The position numbers and the translations under genes were made by a program. A stretch of 18,602 bases of DNA from Selenomonas sp. (GTDB lineage Bacteria > Bacillota_C > Negativicutes > Selenomonadales > Selenomonadaceae), in assembly GCF_024699275.1 (NCBI RefSeq), contig NZ_JAILPX010000062.1:1-18602 (forward strand). Reading direction: 5' to 3'. The number at the start of each line of letters is the position of its first letter. Positions within the stretch are counted from its first letter, which is position 1. The notes under the pieces were generated by a model. That model did no database searches, had not been told where the DNA came from, and saw nothing but the letters and a program-made list of their open reading frames with translations. Positions 1-7,766 of this stretch are shown here, in pieces.

Positions 1-57
1 TACGGTATAAAGACCAAAACAGGGCGTCTTATCACTACGATGTAAACCGAACCTTAA

Positions 58-2631
58 TTATGCAGTTTGAAACGTAAACTCCCCATCAGCAAACCCAATA
101 TTCACGGTATCGCCTTCCTGCACATCCCCGCGAATAATGGCCTTGGAAAGCGCCGTTTCCACCGTATGCACCAGCAGGCGGCGCAGAGGTCTTGCCCCAA
201 AGTTGGGGTCAAAGCCCTGGTCAGCCAGAGCCGTAAGGGCTTCTTCATTCCAGCCCAGGGTGATTTTCACCTGACGTTCAAGCCGCTCGCCCAGAGCCTT
301 CAAGAGAATACCGGCAATGTTCTTCACCTGTTCTTTTGCCAGTGCCTCGAACACAATGATATCATCCACACGATTCAAAAATTCCGGACGGAAGTAATCC
401 TTGAGGATTTCCTTGACCGCCGTCTGGGCTTCTGCATAATCCTTGTTGAGGATTTCATGGGAACCCAAGTTGCTGGTCATAATGATGACCGTGTTCTTGA
501 AATTCACTACACGGCCCTTGCCATCGGTAAGGCGGCCATCATCGAGAATCTGCAACAGGACATTGAACACGTCCCGATGGGCCTTTTCGATTTCATCGAG
601 CAGAATCACACTGTAGGGACGGCGGCGTACCGCTTCGGTGAGCTGACCGCCTTCGTCATAGCCCACATATCCCGGAGGCGCACCGATAAGACGGGCCACG
701 CTGTGCTTTTCCATATATTCGCTCATATCGATGCGAATCATGCTGCGTTCATCATCAAACAGGGCTTCGGCGAGTGTCTTGGCCAATTCCGTCTTGCCTA
801 CCCCCGTGGGGCCAAGGAAGATAAAGGAACCAATCGGACGGTTGGGATCTTTGATACCAGCCCGGGCACGCAGGATAGCTTCGCTGACGGCTTTTACCGC
901 TTCATCCTGGCCAACTACGCGCTCATGGAGTACGTCTTCCAGATGAATGAGTTTTTCCCGCTCCCCTGTAAGCATCTTGCTGACAGGAATCCCTGTCCAG
1001 CGGCTGATGACCTTGGCAATATCTTCCTCGCCTACTTCTTCTTTCAACAGCGATTCTTCCTGCGAACGAGCTGCAATATTCGCCTCTTCTTCCTTCAACT
1101 GTTGCTGCAGCTGAGGCAGTTTGCCGTATTTGAGTTCTGACAGACGATTAAGATCATAGGCCCGCTCAGCACTTTCCATCTGACTATTGACTTCATCGAT
1201 TTCCTTTTTAATGGCCCGCACACGCAAAATGGCCTGCTTTTCACTTTCCCATTTTCCTTTGAGCTTATTTTCCTCAACCTGCAGCTTTTCCTTTTCTGCC
1301 GTAATCGCTGCCAATTTTTCCTGGGAAACCACATCGGTTTCCTTCTTCAGCGCCTGTTCTTCGATTTCCAGCTGCATGATCTTGCGGCGGATTTCATCAA
1401 TAGGCGCCGGCATGGATTCGATCTCTGTACGCAGTTTAGCAGCCGCTTCGTCCACCAGGTCGATAGCCTTGTCTGGCAGGAACCGGTCCGAAATATAGCG
1501 GTCCGAAAGCACCGCCGCTGAAACCAGTGCGGCATCCCGAATGCGCACACCATGATGGACCTCATAGCGTTCCTTGAGCCCGCGCAGAATAGAAATCGTA
1601 TCTTCCACACTGGGCTGTCCCACCATAACCGGTTGGAAGCGTCGTTCCAAGGCCGTGTCTTTTTCGATGTACTTACGGTATTCATTCAACGTGGTCGCGC
1701 CGATACAACGCAATTCGCCACGGGCCATCATCGGCTTCAGCAAGTTTCCTGCATCCATAGCCCCTTCAGCAGCTCCGGCTCCCACAACTGTATGAACCTC
1801 ATCGATAAAGAGCAAAATCTGGCCATCCGATTTGACGATTTCATTGAGCACAGCCTTTAAGCGCTCCTCAAACTCACCGCGGAACTTGGCTCCAGCAATC
1901 AAAGAACCCATATCCAGCGAATAGAGGGTTTTATTCTTTAAGGATTCCGGTACATCCCCTGCCACAATACGACGGGCTAATCCTTCTACGATCGCGGTTT
2001 TCCCCACGCCCGGTTCACCAATCAATACGGGATTGTTTTTTGTGCGCCGGGAAAGAATTTCAATGGTACGACGAATTTCCTCATCCCGACCAATTACAGG
2101 GTCCAGTTTCCCCTGCCGGGCCGCTGCCGTCAAATCCCGGCCAAACTTTTCCAAGGACTTATAGCCTTCTTCAGGATTTTCGCTGGTGACATTCTGCTTG
2201 CGGTATTTTTTGATTGCTCCCTGAATATTCCCCTTGGTTAGCTTGAACTCCTTGCAGATGTTCTGCACATCTGTGCTTCCATCCACGGCCAAACCTAAAA
2301 GCAGATGTTCCGTGGAAAGATAGTCATCCTTCATGGATTTGGCAAATTCCTCTGCTCTTGCCAGCACCCGCACCATATCCATTCCCATGGAAAGACGATC
2401 CGTGCCCCGCACGCTGGGAATCTTGCCCAATTCCTGTTCCAACCGTGCTTTGAGCATGGGCAAATCCGTCTGGCATTCATTAAAGATGTCGTTCAGCAAA
2501 CCCTCGGGTTCCTTAGCCAAAGCCAAAAGTACGTGCAAAGAAGTGATTTCCTGATGGTAGCGCATAGCTGCCACTTGCTGGGCAGCCTGCAAAGCCGCCA
2601 TTGTTTTTGCGGTATATTTTTCCTGTCCCAT
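58..2631 (-). CDS. clpB: ATP-dependent disaggregase chaperone ClpB
   Basis: 857-aa Hsp100 protein, the usual ClpB length. ClpB threads aggregated proteins through a hexameric ring, normally with DnaK/DnaJ/GrpE, in the cytoplasm. The order of parts is a Clp N-domain (about 1-145), first AAA+ domain with Walker A GEPGVGKT at 205-212 and Walker B FIDEVH at 275-280, a long charged coiled-coil middle domain (about 405-535), and a second AAA+ domain with Walker A GPTGVGKT at 607-614. The middle domain and the absence of a ClpP-binding IGF-type loop distinguish it from ClpC/ClpA. The ATG at 2631 has a GGAGG site 7 bases upstream. It has a strong promoter inside a large palindrome (see 2685-2743) and diverges from a TPR-like gene. 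I see no CIRCE element (HrcA operator). No clear terminator is visible in the 57 bases left of the stop. Confidence 0.98.
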   Translation of the reverse strand: MGQEKYTAKTMAALQAAQQVAAMRYHQEITSLHVLLALAKEPEGLLNDIFNECQTDLPMLKARLEQELGKIPSVRGTDRLSMGMDMVRVLARAEEFAKSMKDDYLSTEHLLLGLAVDGSTDVQNICKEFKLTKGNIQGAIKKYRKQNVTSENPEEGYKSLEKFGRDLTAAARQGKLDPVIGRDEEIRRTIEILSRRTKNNPVLIGEPGVGKTAIVEGLARRIVAGDVPESLKNKTLYSLDMGSLIAGAKFRGEFEERLKAVLNEIVKSDGQILLFIDEVHTVVGAGAAEGAMDAGNLLKPMMARGELRCIGATTLNEYRKYIEKDTALERRFQPVMVGQPSVEDTISILRGLKERYEVHHGVRIRDAALVSAAVLSDRYISDRFLPDKAIDLVDEAAAKLRTEIESMPAPIDEIRRKIMQLEIEEQALKKETDVVSQEKLAAITAEKEKLQVEENKLKGKWESEKQAILRVRAIKKEIDEVNSQMESAERAYDLNRLSELKYGKLPQLQQQLKEEEANIAARSQEESLLKEEVGEEDIAKVISRWTGIPVSKMLTGEREKLIHLEDVLHERVVGQDEAVKAVSEAILRARAGIKDPNRPIGSFIFLGPTGVGKTELAKTLAEALFDDERSMIRIDMSEYMEKHSVARLIGAPPGYVGYDEGGQLTEAVRRRPYSVILLDEIEKAHRDVFNVLLQILDDGRLTDGKGRVVNFKNTVIIMTSNLGSHEILNKDYAEAQTAVKEILKDYFRPEFLNRVDDIIVFEALAKEQVKNIAGILLKALGERLERQVKITLGWNEEALTALADQGFDPNFGARPLRRLLVHTVETALSKAIIRGDVQEGDTVNIGFADGEFTFQTA

Positions 2632-2684
2632 AATTTATCCTCCGTAATCTCGCGGTTGATTAACAAACATCATTGCTAGTTCCT

Positions 2685-2712
2685 ATTATACAGAATAAAG
2701 TCAAAAAGTCAA
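2685..2712 (-). promoter_or_regulatory. Sigma-A type promoter of clpB
   Basis: On the minus strand a -35 TTGACT (2712-2707), a 16-base spacer and a perfect -10 TATAAT (2690-2685) precede clpB. The predicted start of transcription is near 2678, giving a leader of about 47 bases. The -35 and the whole spacer lie in one arm of the 23-bp inverted repeat, so a protein bound there would block RNA polymerase. Confidence 0.8.
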
Positions 2713-2743
2713 ATAATATTTTTGACTTTTTGACTTTATTCTG
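2691..2743. promoter_or_regulatory. Perfect 23-bp inverted repeat, candidate stress-regulator operator
   Basis: Arms 2691-2713 and 2721-2743 are exact reverse complements around a 7-base centre (TAATATT). Each arm carries two AGTCAAA heptads separated by one base. CtsR, the Firmicute heat-shock repressor, binds tandem RGTCAAA heptads separated by three bases, so the words match CtsR but the spacing does not. The site covers the clpB -35 and spacer and lies just upstream of the divergent TPR gene's -10. Operator function is inference. Confidence 0.6.
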
Positions 2744-2764
2744 GTCTTCTCCACAATTTTCCTG

Positions 2765-2770
2765 TATAAT
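2765..2770 (+). promoter_or_regulatory. -10 element of the TPR-like gene
   Basis: A perfect TATAAT lies 31 bases before the ATG at 2802. The hexamer at the right distance for a -35 (TGGTCT, 2742-2747) is poor, which suggests dependence on an activator or other factor. The shared palindrome ends at 2743, directly at this -35 position. Confidence 0.5.
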
Positions 2771-2801
2771 AAAAACAGATTACACGCAGGAGGATTATAT
2801 T

Positions 2802-3506
2802 ATGACACAAAACGAATTCCATAAATTAGTTCATCTGGTAATGGACTCCAAAGCCCATCCACCTGAAAAACTTTTTGTCGGTGGCATGGATAGCTGGCGC
2901 GCACGCGCCCGGTTGGCTCATTTTCTCGCCATGGATGAACTCGACAAAAAAAAGGAAGCCGCTGAACTCTTCCATAGCGTTGTGGAAGCAGATTATCATG
3001 AAGACAACCGTGAAGAAGTCGAAGAATATGTCTTTGCGCTGCAGAAGCTAAGTGCTTTAGAAAAAGAGCAGGGGCAGTTTGACGAAGCCTTAAATCATAT
3101 CAACCAAGCCATCGAAGCTGCTGAAGGAACGGATTTTCTGTACAAATACATCCTGCGCGGTGAGCTTTGGGCAGACCGCTGGAACCTGCTCCACAGAATG
3201 GACCTGACCGCTGATGCCGAAAAGGAAGTAGATGAACGCATCGAAGCCTACAAGGACATTCCCATTGAACACAACAGCTATCTCTACTACGGGTATCGCT
3301 TCAAAGCTCAATTGGCTGCTTCCCGGGGTGTAACGCTGGTGGCCAAAGACTATATGCACATGGCTATCCATGCCATGGAGATTCCCGAAAAATATCAGGC
3401 TGGACTGGAAAAGGCCTTTGCGGCCACCCACGATAACGCCGCCTGGATTCTCACAGAAGTCGATAAAGCAACCCCCAATCCAGATATGCTGCATTGGGAT
3501 ATATAA
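2802..3506 (+). CDS. TPR-like helical-repeat protein of unknown function
   Basis: 234 aa from ATG 2802, chosen because AGGAGG (2788-2793) sits 8 bases upstream; the longer reading from 2673 would begin inside the palindrome and has no ribosome-binding site. The protein is acidic, cytoplasmic (no signal or membrane segment) and built of paired amphipathic helices. The clearest TPR-like unit is the stretch LEKEQGQFDEALNHINQAIE near residues 88-107. No catalytic motif is visible. It diverges from clpB and shares its operator region, so it may be part of the same protein-quality response as an adaptor or co-chaperone; that role is inference. A bidirectional hairpin terminator follows at 3554-3629. 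Confidence 0.85.
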   Translation: MTQNEFHKLVHLVMDSKAHPPEKLFVGGMDSWRARARLAHFLAMDELDKKKEAAELFHSVVEADYHEDNREEVEEYVFALQKLSALEKEQGQFDEALNHINQAIEAAEGTDFLYKYILRGELWADRWNLLHRMDLTADAEKEVDERIEAYKDIPIEHNSYLYYGYRFKAQLAASRGVTLVAKDYMHMAIHAMEIPEKYQAGLEKAFAATHDNAAWILTEVDKATPNPDMLHWDI

Positions 3507-3553
3507 TTCTCTGCAGGGTATCCCCATAGATTTGAGTTGTCCATCCCATAAAT

Positions 3554-3629
3554 AAAAGCCCGGTATAACGAGTTCTTCCGTTGAGAAGCTATGCTTCCAA
3601 CGCTCCAGAATCTGTTATACCGGGCTTTT
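3554..3629. terminator. Bidirectional terminator with a long structured loop
   Basis: Perfect 16-bp arms at 3554-3569 and 3614-3629 (AAAAGCCCGGTATAAC and its complement) lie between the convergent TPR gene and the EIICB gene. T-rich tracts follow on both strands (TTTTGTTTT on plus, TTTTATTTAT on minus). The 44-base loop is unusually long and contains its own stem, GAAGC/GCTTC with flanking GTTG/CAAC. Confidence 0.75.
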
Positions 3630-3687
3630 GTTTTACAGTATTGCCCTGTCCTACTTTAACGTGGGTAAAATTTTTGCTTGATGTTCC

Positions 3688-3723
3688 GTCTCGTAGCAGT
3701 TATGCGCCAAACTGCTGCGTGAC
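3688..3723. repeat. Imperfect inverted repeat just past the EIICB stop
   Basis: GTC-CG-AGCAGTT (3688-3701) pairs with AACTGCT-CG-GAC (3710-3723) with one G-U wobble and one mismatch, leaving an 8-base loop. It begins 3 bases after the EIICB stop codon on the minus strand. No U-tract follows directly, so it may protect the 3' end of the mRNA rather than terminate it. Confidence 0.5.
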
Positions 3724-3726
3724 TGG

Positions 3727-5307
3727 TCAAAAGCTCAACACTTCTTCCAATTCATTCTTAATTACCGTAACTTGCGGACCATAGATAACCTGTACCCCCG
3801 TACCGCTTTTCAATACACCGCGGCAGCCGCTTTCTTTTAACAATCCTTCGCGGACCAGGCTGCCATCTTTAACCGTTACACGCAGACGAGTAGCACAGCA
3901 GTCAAGTTCCACGATATTTTCACGGCCTCCCAAGCCTTGTATGATTAAGTCGGTACGTTGAGCGTCCTTATTACCTGTCGCTTTTTCACTGCTCGACATA
4001 TCCGCAAGGTCTTCCTCATCTTCCCTGCCCAGGGTCTTAAAATCAAATTTCAAGATCAAATACTTGAAGGAGAAATAATACAGGAAGAACCAGGGAATCC
4101 CCACCATGGGAATGTAAATCCAGTTTGTCTTATCCGCTCCCTGCAAAACACCAAACAGAATCAAATCAATGCAGCCGCCCGAAAAGGTCTGCCCTACTGT
4201 AATCTGCAGGATATGGGCCAGCATGAAGGCACAGCCATCAAAAAATGCATGCAGTACATAGAGCATGGGGGCTACAAAGAGGAAGGAAAATTCAATGGGT
4301 TCCGTAATACCAGTCAGGAAAGAAGTCAGACCTGCCGATAATAGCATGCCGCCCACAAGCTTTTTCTTCTCCGGTTTAGCCGTATGGTACATCGCCAGAC
4401 ATGCCCCCAGCAGACCAAACATCATGGTAATAAAACGGCCAGACATAAAACGAGAAATGCCGATATAATACTGCGTCGTACTCGGATCACCCAACTGCGC
4501 GAAGAAAATTCGCTGTGTACCTTCCACCAGCTGACCTTGAATGACTTCCGCACCACCCAAAGCCGTAGTCCAGAAAGGCAGATAGAAAATGTGGTGTAAA
4601 CCGAAGGGCCCCAACATACGCAGGACAAAACCATAAATCAATGTCCCGATATATCCCGTAGACTCTACCAGACCGCCCATACCGAAAATCAACTGCTGGA
4701 AATGCGGCCAAACCACAAACATGGCCATGCCTAAAAAGATTGCCGAAAAGGATGTAATGATGGGCACAAACCGCGAGCCGCCAAAAAAGCCCAGGAATTG
4801 GGGCAACTCAATCTTATTGAAGCGGGCATGTAATAAATATGTCATAATACCTACAGCTACACCGCCAAATACACCCGTTTCCAGTGTCTGAATCCCCAAG
4901 GCCATCCCCTGACCAACGCCAGCTAAGTTATCCTTGGCCAACGTGCCCGTAATCTTGAGCATCGCATTAATGGTAGAATTCATGACCAACAACGCTAATG
5001 CCGCGGATAATCCCGCCGTCCCCTTATCCGAACGGGCCAGCCCCACGGCAATACCAATGGCAAAAAGGATTGCCAAATTAGCGAATACGACATTACCTGC
5101 CGCAGCCATAATGGTAAAAACATTTTGCAGCCAGCCAATATCCAGGAACGGATAGGCTTTTATGGAATTAGGATTCGATAACGCTCCACCAATCCCCAAC
5201 AAAATACCTGCTGCCGGAAGCACCGCAATTGGCAGCATAAAAGACTTACCAAATCGTTGTGCCTTAGCAAACAGTGAACTTTCCTGACTCTGCGCAAACA
5301 TTTGCAT
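3727..5307 (-). CDS. PTS EIICB component, glucose/N-acetylhexosamine family
   Basis: 526-aa membrane permease of the glucose PTS superfamily. The EIIC domain (about 15-400) has about ten hydrophobic segments and the family motif GITEPIEF that lines the sugar site. After a charged linker (DEEDLADMSSSEKATGNKD) comes an EIIB domain with the phosphorylated cysteine in the CATRLR motif, Cys471, preceded by another Cys. There is no EIIA domain, so an EIIA must act in trans. The ATG at 5307 has AGGGGG 7 bases upstream. It is the last gene of rpiR-nagB-nanE-EIICB, 20 bases after nanE. The neighbours suggest ManNAc, GlcNAc or glucosamine as substrate rather than glucose; sequence alone does not decide this. 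Confidence 0.93.
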   Translation of the reverse strand: MQMFAQSQESSLFAKAQRFGKSFMLPIAVLPAAGILLGIGGALSNPNSIKAYPFLDIGWLQNVFTIMAAAGNVVFANLAILFAIGIAVGLARSDKGTAGLSAALALLVMNSTINAMLKITGTLAKDNLAGVGQGMALGIQTLETGVFGGVAVGIMTYLLHARFNKIELPQFLGFFGGSRFVPIITSFSAIFLGMAMFVVWPHFQQLIFGMGGLVESTGYIGTLIYGFVLRMLGPFGLHHIFYLPFWTTALGGAEVIQGQLVEGTQRIFFAQLGDPSTTQYYIGISRFMSGRFITMMFGLLGACLAMYHTAKPEKKKLVGGMLLSAGLTSFLTGITEPIEFSFLFVAPMLYVLHAFFDGCAFMLAHILQITVGQTFSGGCIDLILFGVLQGADKTNWIYIPMVGIPWFFLYYFSFKYLILKFDFKTLGREDEEDLADMSSSEKATGNKDAQRTDLIIQGLGGRENIVELDCCATRLRVTVKDGSLVREGLLKESGCRGVLKSGTGVQVIYGPQVTVIKNELEEVLSF

Positions 5308-5327
5308 AGATAATCCCCCTTTTTATT

Positions 5328-6008
5328 TTATGCTCTGCCCGGCAACGCCTGAGCAAATTTCGCCGTAATCAGCTGCGGTCTGGTAATCGCTGACCCCACA
5401 ATCGGTGCATAGGCCCCCTTTGCCATCACGCGCTGGATATCCTCCGGACCATTAATTCTCCCCTCGGCAAACACAGGAATGGTCAAAGTTGAGGACAATG
5501 CCCCCACCAGCTCCACATCCGGTCCAGACAGATGCGGCGAATAAGGCGTATAACCAGATAGGGTTGTCGAAACAGCATCAGCCCCCATTTCTGCTGCTGC
5601 GATGCCTTCTTCATAAGTCGAAATATCGGCCAAAACCAGCCGCCCTGTCTGATGAATCCGCTCTACCAATTTGTTCAAATCTGCTCCTTTAGGACGAGAC
5701 TGCTTGGTCATATCCAGCGCAATCATTTCGCAATCGGTTGTAAGCAGATCTTCCACTTCTGCCATTGTCGGTGTGATATATACCGGCGAATCCTCGTAAC
5801 TCCGCTTAATCAAACCAATGACGGGCAAACCAGTAACCTTCTTGATCTCCTTGATGTCCGCACTGCTTTGCGCCCGAATGGCCACTGCGCCTCCTTCCTT
5901 AGCAGCCAAGGCCATGCGTCCCATAATAAAGGAACTATGTAAAGGTTCATCAGGCAACGCCTGACAGGAAACAATCAGTTTCCCTTTTACATCCGTTAAA
6001 AAACTCAT
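5328..6008 (-). CDS. nanE: N-acetylmannosamine-6-phosphate 2-epimerase NanE
   Basis: 226-aa cytoplasmic TIM-barrel enzyme of normal family length, converting ManNAc-6-P to GlcNAc-6-P. Family features include the N-terminal LIVSCQALPDEPL, GGAVAIRAQ, the PVIGLIKR strand with the catalytic Lys, IALDMT, LADISTYEEG, GADAVSTTLSGYT and the C-terminal PVFAEGRI and PIVGSAITRP phosphate-binding loop. The ATG at 6008 is preceded by AGGAGAGG. It follows nagB by 16 bases and precedes the EIICB gene by 20, so all are likely translated from one mRNA. Its presence points to ManNAc or sialic-acid-derived sugar use, though nanA and nanK are not in the window. Confidence 0.96.
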   Translation of the reverse strand: MSFLTDVKGKLIVSCQALPDEPLHSSFIMGRMALAAKEGGAVAIRAQSSADIKEIKKVTGLPVIGLIKRSYEDSPVYITPTMAEVEDLLTTDCEMIALDMTKQSRPKGADLNKLVERIHQTGRLVLADISTYEEGIAAAEMGADAVSTTLSGYTPYSPHLSGPDVELVGALSSTLTIPVFAEGRINGPEDIQRVMAKGAYAPIVGSAITRPQLITAKFAQALPGRA

Positions 6009-6024
6009 AAAACCTCTCCTTTCT

Positions 6025-6789
6025 TTATTCTTTATGGGTTATATGTACACCGCGGATAACAGGAGGAAGCAGCGAAGCCGCCTCCCGATCCACGATAACC
6101 ACCACATCGCGATGCAGCTGCAGGATGGAGGCTGGAGCCTCCGGTGTCACATCTCCGCATACAGCCTTGCGTACGGCTTCTGCTTTATTGCGGCCGTTAG
6201 CCAACAAAATAACATGCTCGGCCATCATAATGGTCTTGATGCCCATGCTGATGGCATAACGGGGAACCTCTGCTGCACTCTTGAAGAAACGCGAATTGGC
6301 CTGAATAGTCTCTTCATCCAATTCCACCTTATGGGTAGTTGCAGCAAATTTCAAATCGGGTTCATTAAATCCAATATGCGCATTTTGGCCAATTCCTAAC
6401 ACCTGCAAATCAATACCTCCCTTACCTTCAATCAGCTTTTCATACCGCTCTCCCTCAGCCACCATATCGTCGGCCATTCCATTGGGGATAAAGACATTTT
6501 CCGGACGAATATTAATGTGACGGAAAAATTTTTCCTGCATAAAGAAATGATAACTCTGCGGATTATCCGGACGCATGCCAATATATTCATCCAGGTTAAA
6601 GGTTGTCACCTCAGAAAAATCCAAACCTACGCTCTTGTGAACGGCCGCCAGCCGTTCATACATTGAAACCGGTGTACTGCCAGTAGCCAGTCCCAGGACG
6701 CTATCCGGCTTCAGATAAACCTGTCCAGCTACAATATTTGCCGCTTCCAATCCCATTTTTTCATAAGAATCGGTAATGATTAGACGCAT
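6025..6789 (-). CDS. nagB: Glucosamine-6-phosphate deaminase NagB
   Basis: 254-aa cytoplasmic enzyme converting GlcN-6-P to fructose-6-P and ammonia, joining amino-sugar breakdown to glycolysis. Signature stretches are LGLATGSTP (phosphate loop), TFNLDEYIG with the catalytic Asp, and GIGQNAHIGFNEP with the catalytic His and Glu. Asn stands where E. coli has an Asp, as in other Gram-positive-type NagB. The length matches the short form without the extended C-terminal allosteric region of the E. coli enzyme. Its ribosome-binding site GAGGAGG lies in the last codons of rpiR, and only two bases separate the rpiR stop from the ATG at 6789, so translation of regulator and enzyme is probably coupled. 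Confidence 0.97.
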   Translation of the reverse strand: MRLIITDSYEKMGLEAANIVAGQVYLKPDSVLGLATGSTPVSMYERLAAVHKSVGLDFSEVTTFNLDEYIGMRPDNPQSYHFFMQEKFFRHINIRPENVFIPNGMADDMVAEGERYEKLIEGKGGIDLQVLGIGQNAHIGFNEPDLKFAATTHKVELDEETIQANSRFFKSAAEVPRYAISMGIKTIMMAEHVILLANGRNKAEAVRKAVCGDVTPEAPASILQLHRDVVVIVDREAASLLPPVIRGVHITHKE

Positions 6790-6791
6790 AT

Positions 6792-7643
6792 CTATTCCTC
6801 CTCATTTAGCATCCGCACAGCTTCTGCTGTCCGCCGTTTATTTTCCAATGCCTGCCCCGGCATCTCCTTCACCACCTGGGTATAAAGCAAATCCATAATA
6901 AAAAACTGCGCCAGCTTCACAGTAATGGAGCCGGTTTCCAGCAAAGATTCCTTCGCATCATAGACGATACATTCATCAACACACGCCAACTGCCCAGCCA
7001 GGGAATCAGCTGTAACCAGCAGACAGTAAGACCCCTGGCTATGCGCCAGGCGCAACGTCCGCAAAAGTTCTGGCGATTTTCCCGACTGTGACAGGGCCAC
7101 AATCATGTCCCCGGGTTTGGCCAAGGCAGCCATTATTGACATATCATGGCTATTGTCAATTCCGACACTCTCTAAACCAATCCGGTAAAACTTATAGGCT
7201 GAATCTCTGGCCGTAAAACCAGAATTCCCCAAACCAATAAAACGAATCCGTTTAGCCTTCAGCAGCTTCTGCGCGCATTTTTCCATTATCCCTGCCGGTA
7301 GGGCATTCAAGGTCCCTTCCAGCGTACTGATATTCGCTTCCAGCAGCTTCCGTCCCGTCACCAATGCTGATTCATTCGCGGAAATGTCGCGATTAATAAT
7401 AAAGTTTCGACTATTTTCGGTAAGCTCAGCTGCCAAAGTGACTTTGAACTGTTGCAGACTGCTGTAGCCCATCTTCTTGACAAAGCGTGTCACTGTAGCT
7501 TCCCCAACCCCGCAGTTATCCGCCAGCTGCGATATGGTCATATGCGGTATTTGGCGGGCATTCTCCCGTAAATACGCCAGAAGCTTCTGGTCCAACTTGG
7601 AAGGTCGAAACCCCGGGCTATCCATCTGTGATAATATATTCAT
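6792..7643 (-). CDS. RpiR/MurR-family transcriptional regulator
   Basis: 283 aa from the ATG at 7643. The N-terminal HTH_6 domain (about 15-90, with MTISQLADNCGVGEATVTRFVKKMGY as its helix-turn-helix) is followed by a SIS phosphosugar-binding domain (about 120-250; IRFIGLGNSG, ALSQSGKSPELL). I chose 7643 because the in-frame ATG at 7697 lies upstream of the predicted -10 and lacks a ribosome-binding site; 7643 has GGGG 6 bases upstream. An ATG 4 codons earlier is possible. As first gene of the amino-sugar operon it most likely senses a pathway phosphosugar and controls its own transcription through the TGAAA-N5-TTTCA sites at 7660 and 7712. Effector and direction of control are inferred. Confidence 0.92.
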   Translation of the reverse strand: MNILSQMDSPGFRPSKLDQKLLAYLRENARQIPHMTISQLADNCGVGEATVTRFVKKMGYSSLQQFKVTLAAELTENSRNFIINRDISANESALVTGRKLLEANISTLEGTLNALPAGIMEKCAQKLLKAKRIRFIGLGNSGFTARDSAYKFYRIGLESVGIDNSHDMSIMAALAKPGDMIVALSQSGKSPELLRTLRLAHSQGSYCLLVTADSLAGQLACVDECIVYDAKESLLETGSITVKLAQFFIMDLLYTQVVKEMPGQALENKRRTAEAVRMLNEEE

Positions 7644-7659
7644 ATCACACCCCATAACC

Positions 7660-7674
7660 TGAAAATTTATTTCA
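7660..7674. promoter_or_regulatory. Candidate RpiR operator, proximal site
   Basis: Perfect palindrome TGAAA-ATTTA-TTTCA. It begins just past the predicted -10 (7688-7683) and overlaps the transcription start and early leader, a position suited to repression. TGAAA-N5-TTTCA style palindromes are typical for RpiR-type regulators of amino-sugar genes; that assignment is from family knowledge and not proven here. Confidence 0.55.
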
Positions 7675-7682
7675 TCATTTAT

Positions 7683-7688
7683 ATTATA
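7683..7688 (-). promoter_or_regulatory. -10 element of the rpiR-nagB-nanE-EIICB operon
   Basis: TATAAT on the minus strand, giving a start near 7676 and a leader of about 33 bases to the ATG at 7643. No good -35 is present at 16-18 bases; TTGCAT further upstream is about 22 bases away. The weak -35 would fit an activator-dependent or catabolite-controlled promoter. Confidence 0.45.
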
Positions 7689-7711
7689 TACTACCATTTT
7701 ATCTTATTTTA

Positions 7712-7726
7712 TGCAAATTATTTTCA
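7712..7726. promoter_or_regulatory. Candidate RpiR operator, distal site
   Basis: TGCAA-ATTAT-TTTCA matches the proximal palindrome in layout with a single changed base in the arms. Its centre lies 52 bp from the proximal centre, close to five DNA turns, placing both on the same face of the helix on either side of the promoter. Confidence 0.45.
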
Positions 7727-7731
7727 TATAC

Positions 7732-7759
7732 TAAAAATGGCAAGTCTCCCAACTTGCCA
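7732..7759 (-). terminator. Intrinsic terminator of tadA
   Basis: Stem TGGCAAGT/ACTTGCCA (7738-7745 and 7752-7759) with a 6-base loop, followed on the minus strand by TTTTTAG. It lies 8 bases past the tadA stop and separates tadA from the rpiR promoter. Confidence 0.85.
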
Positions 7760-7766
7760 ATATAAT

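Noticed and set aside
1..57. AAGAC/GTCTT as a terminator for clpB
   Set aside because: Only 5 bp with a long loop and no T-tract; clpB probably ends or continues beyond the window edge.
67..1140. Long plus-strand ORF of 357 aa opposite clpB
   Set aside because: It lies entirely antisense to clpB, has no ribosome-binding site or recognisable domain, and its composition is that of a shadow frame.
2673..2801. Upstream start for the TPR-like protein (277-aa reading)
   Set aside because: The extra 43 codons run through the palindrome and promoter and have no ribosome-binding site, while ATG 2802 has AGGAGG at ideal spacing.
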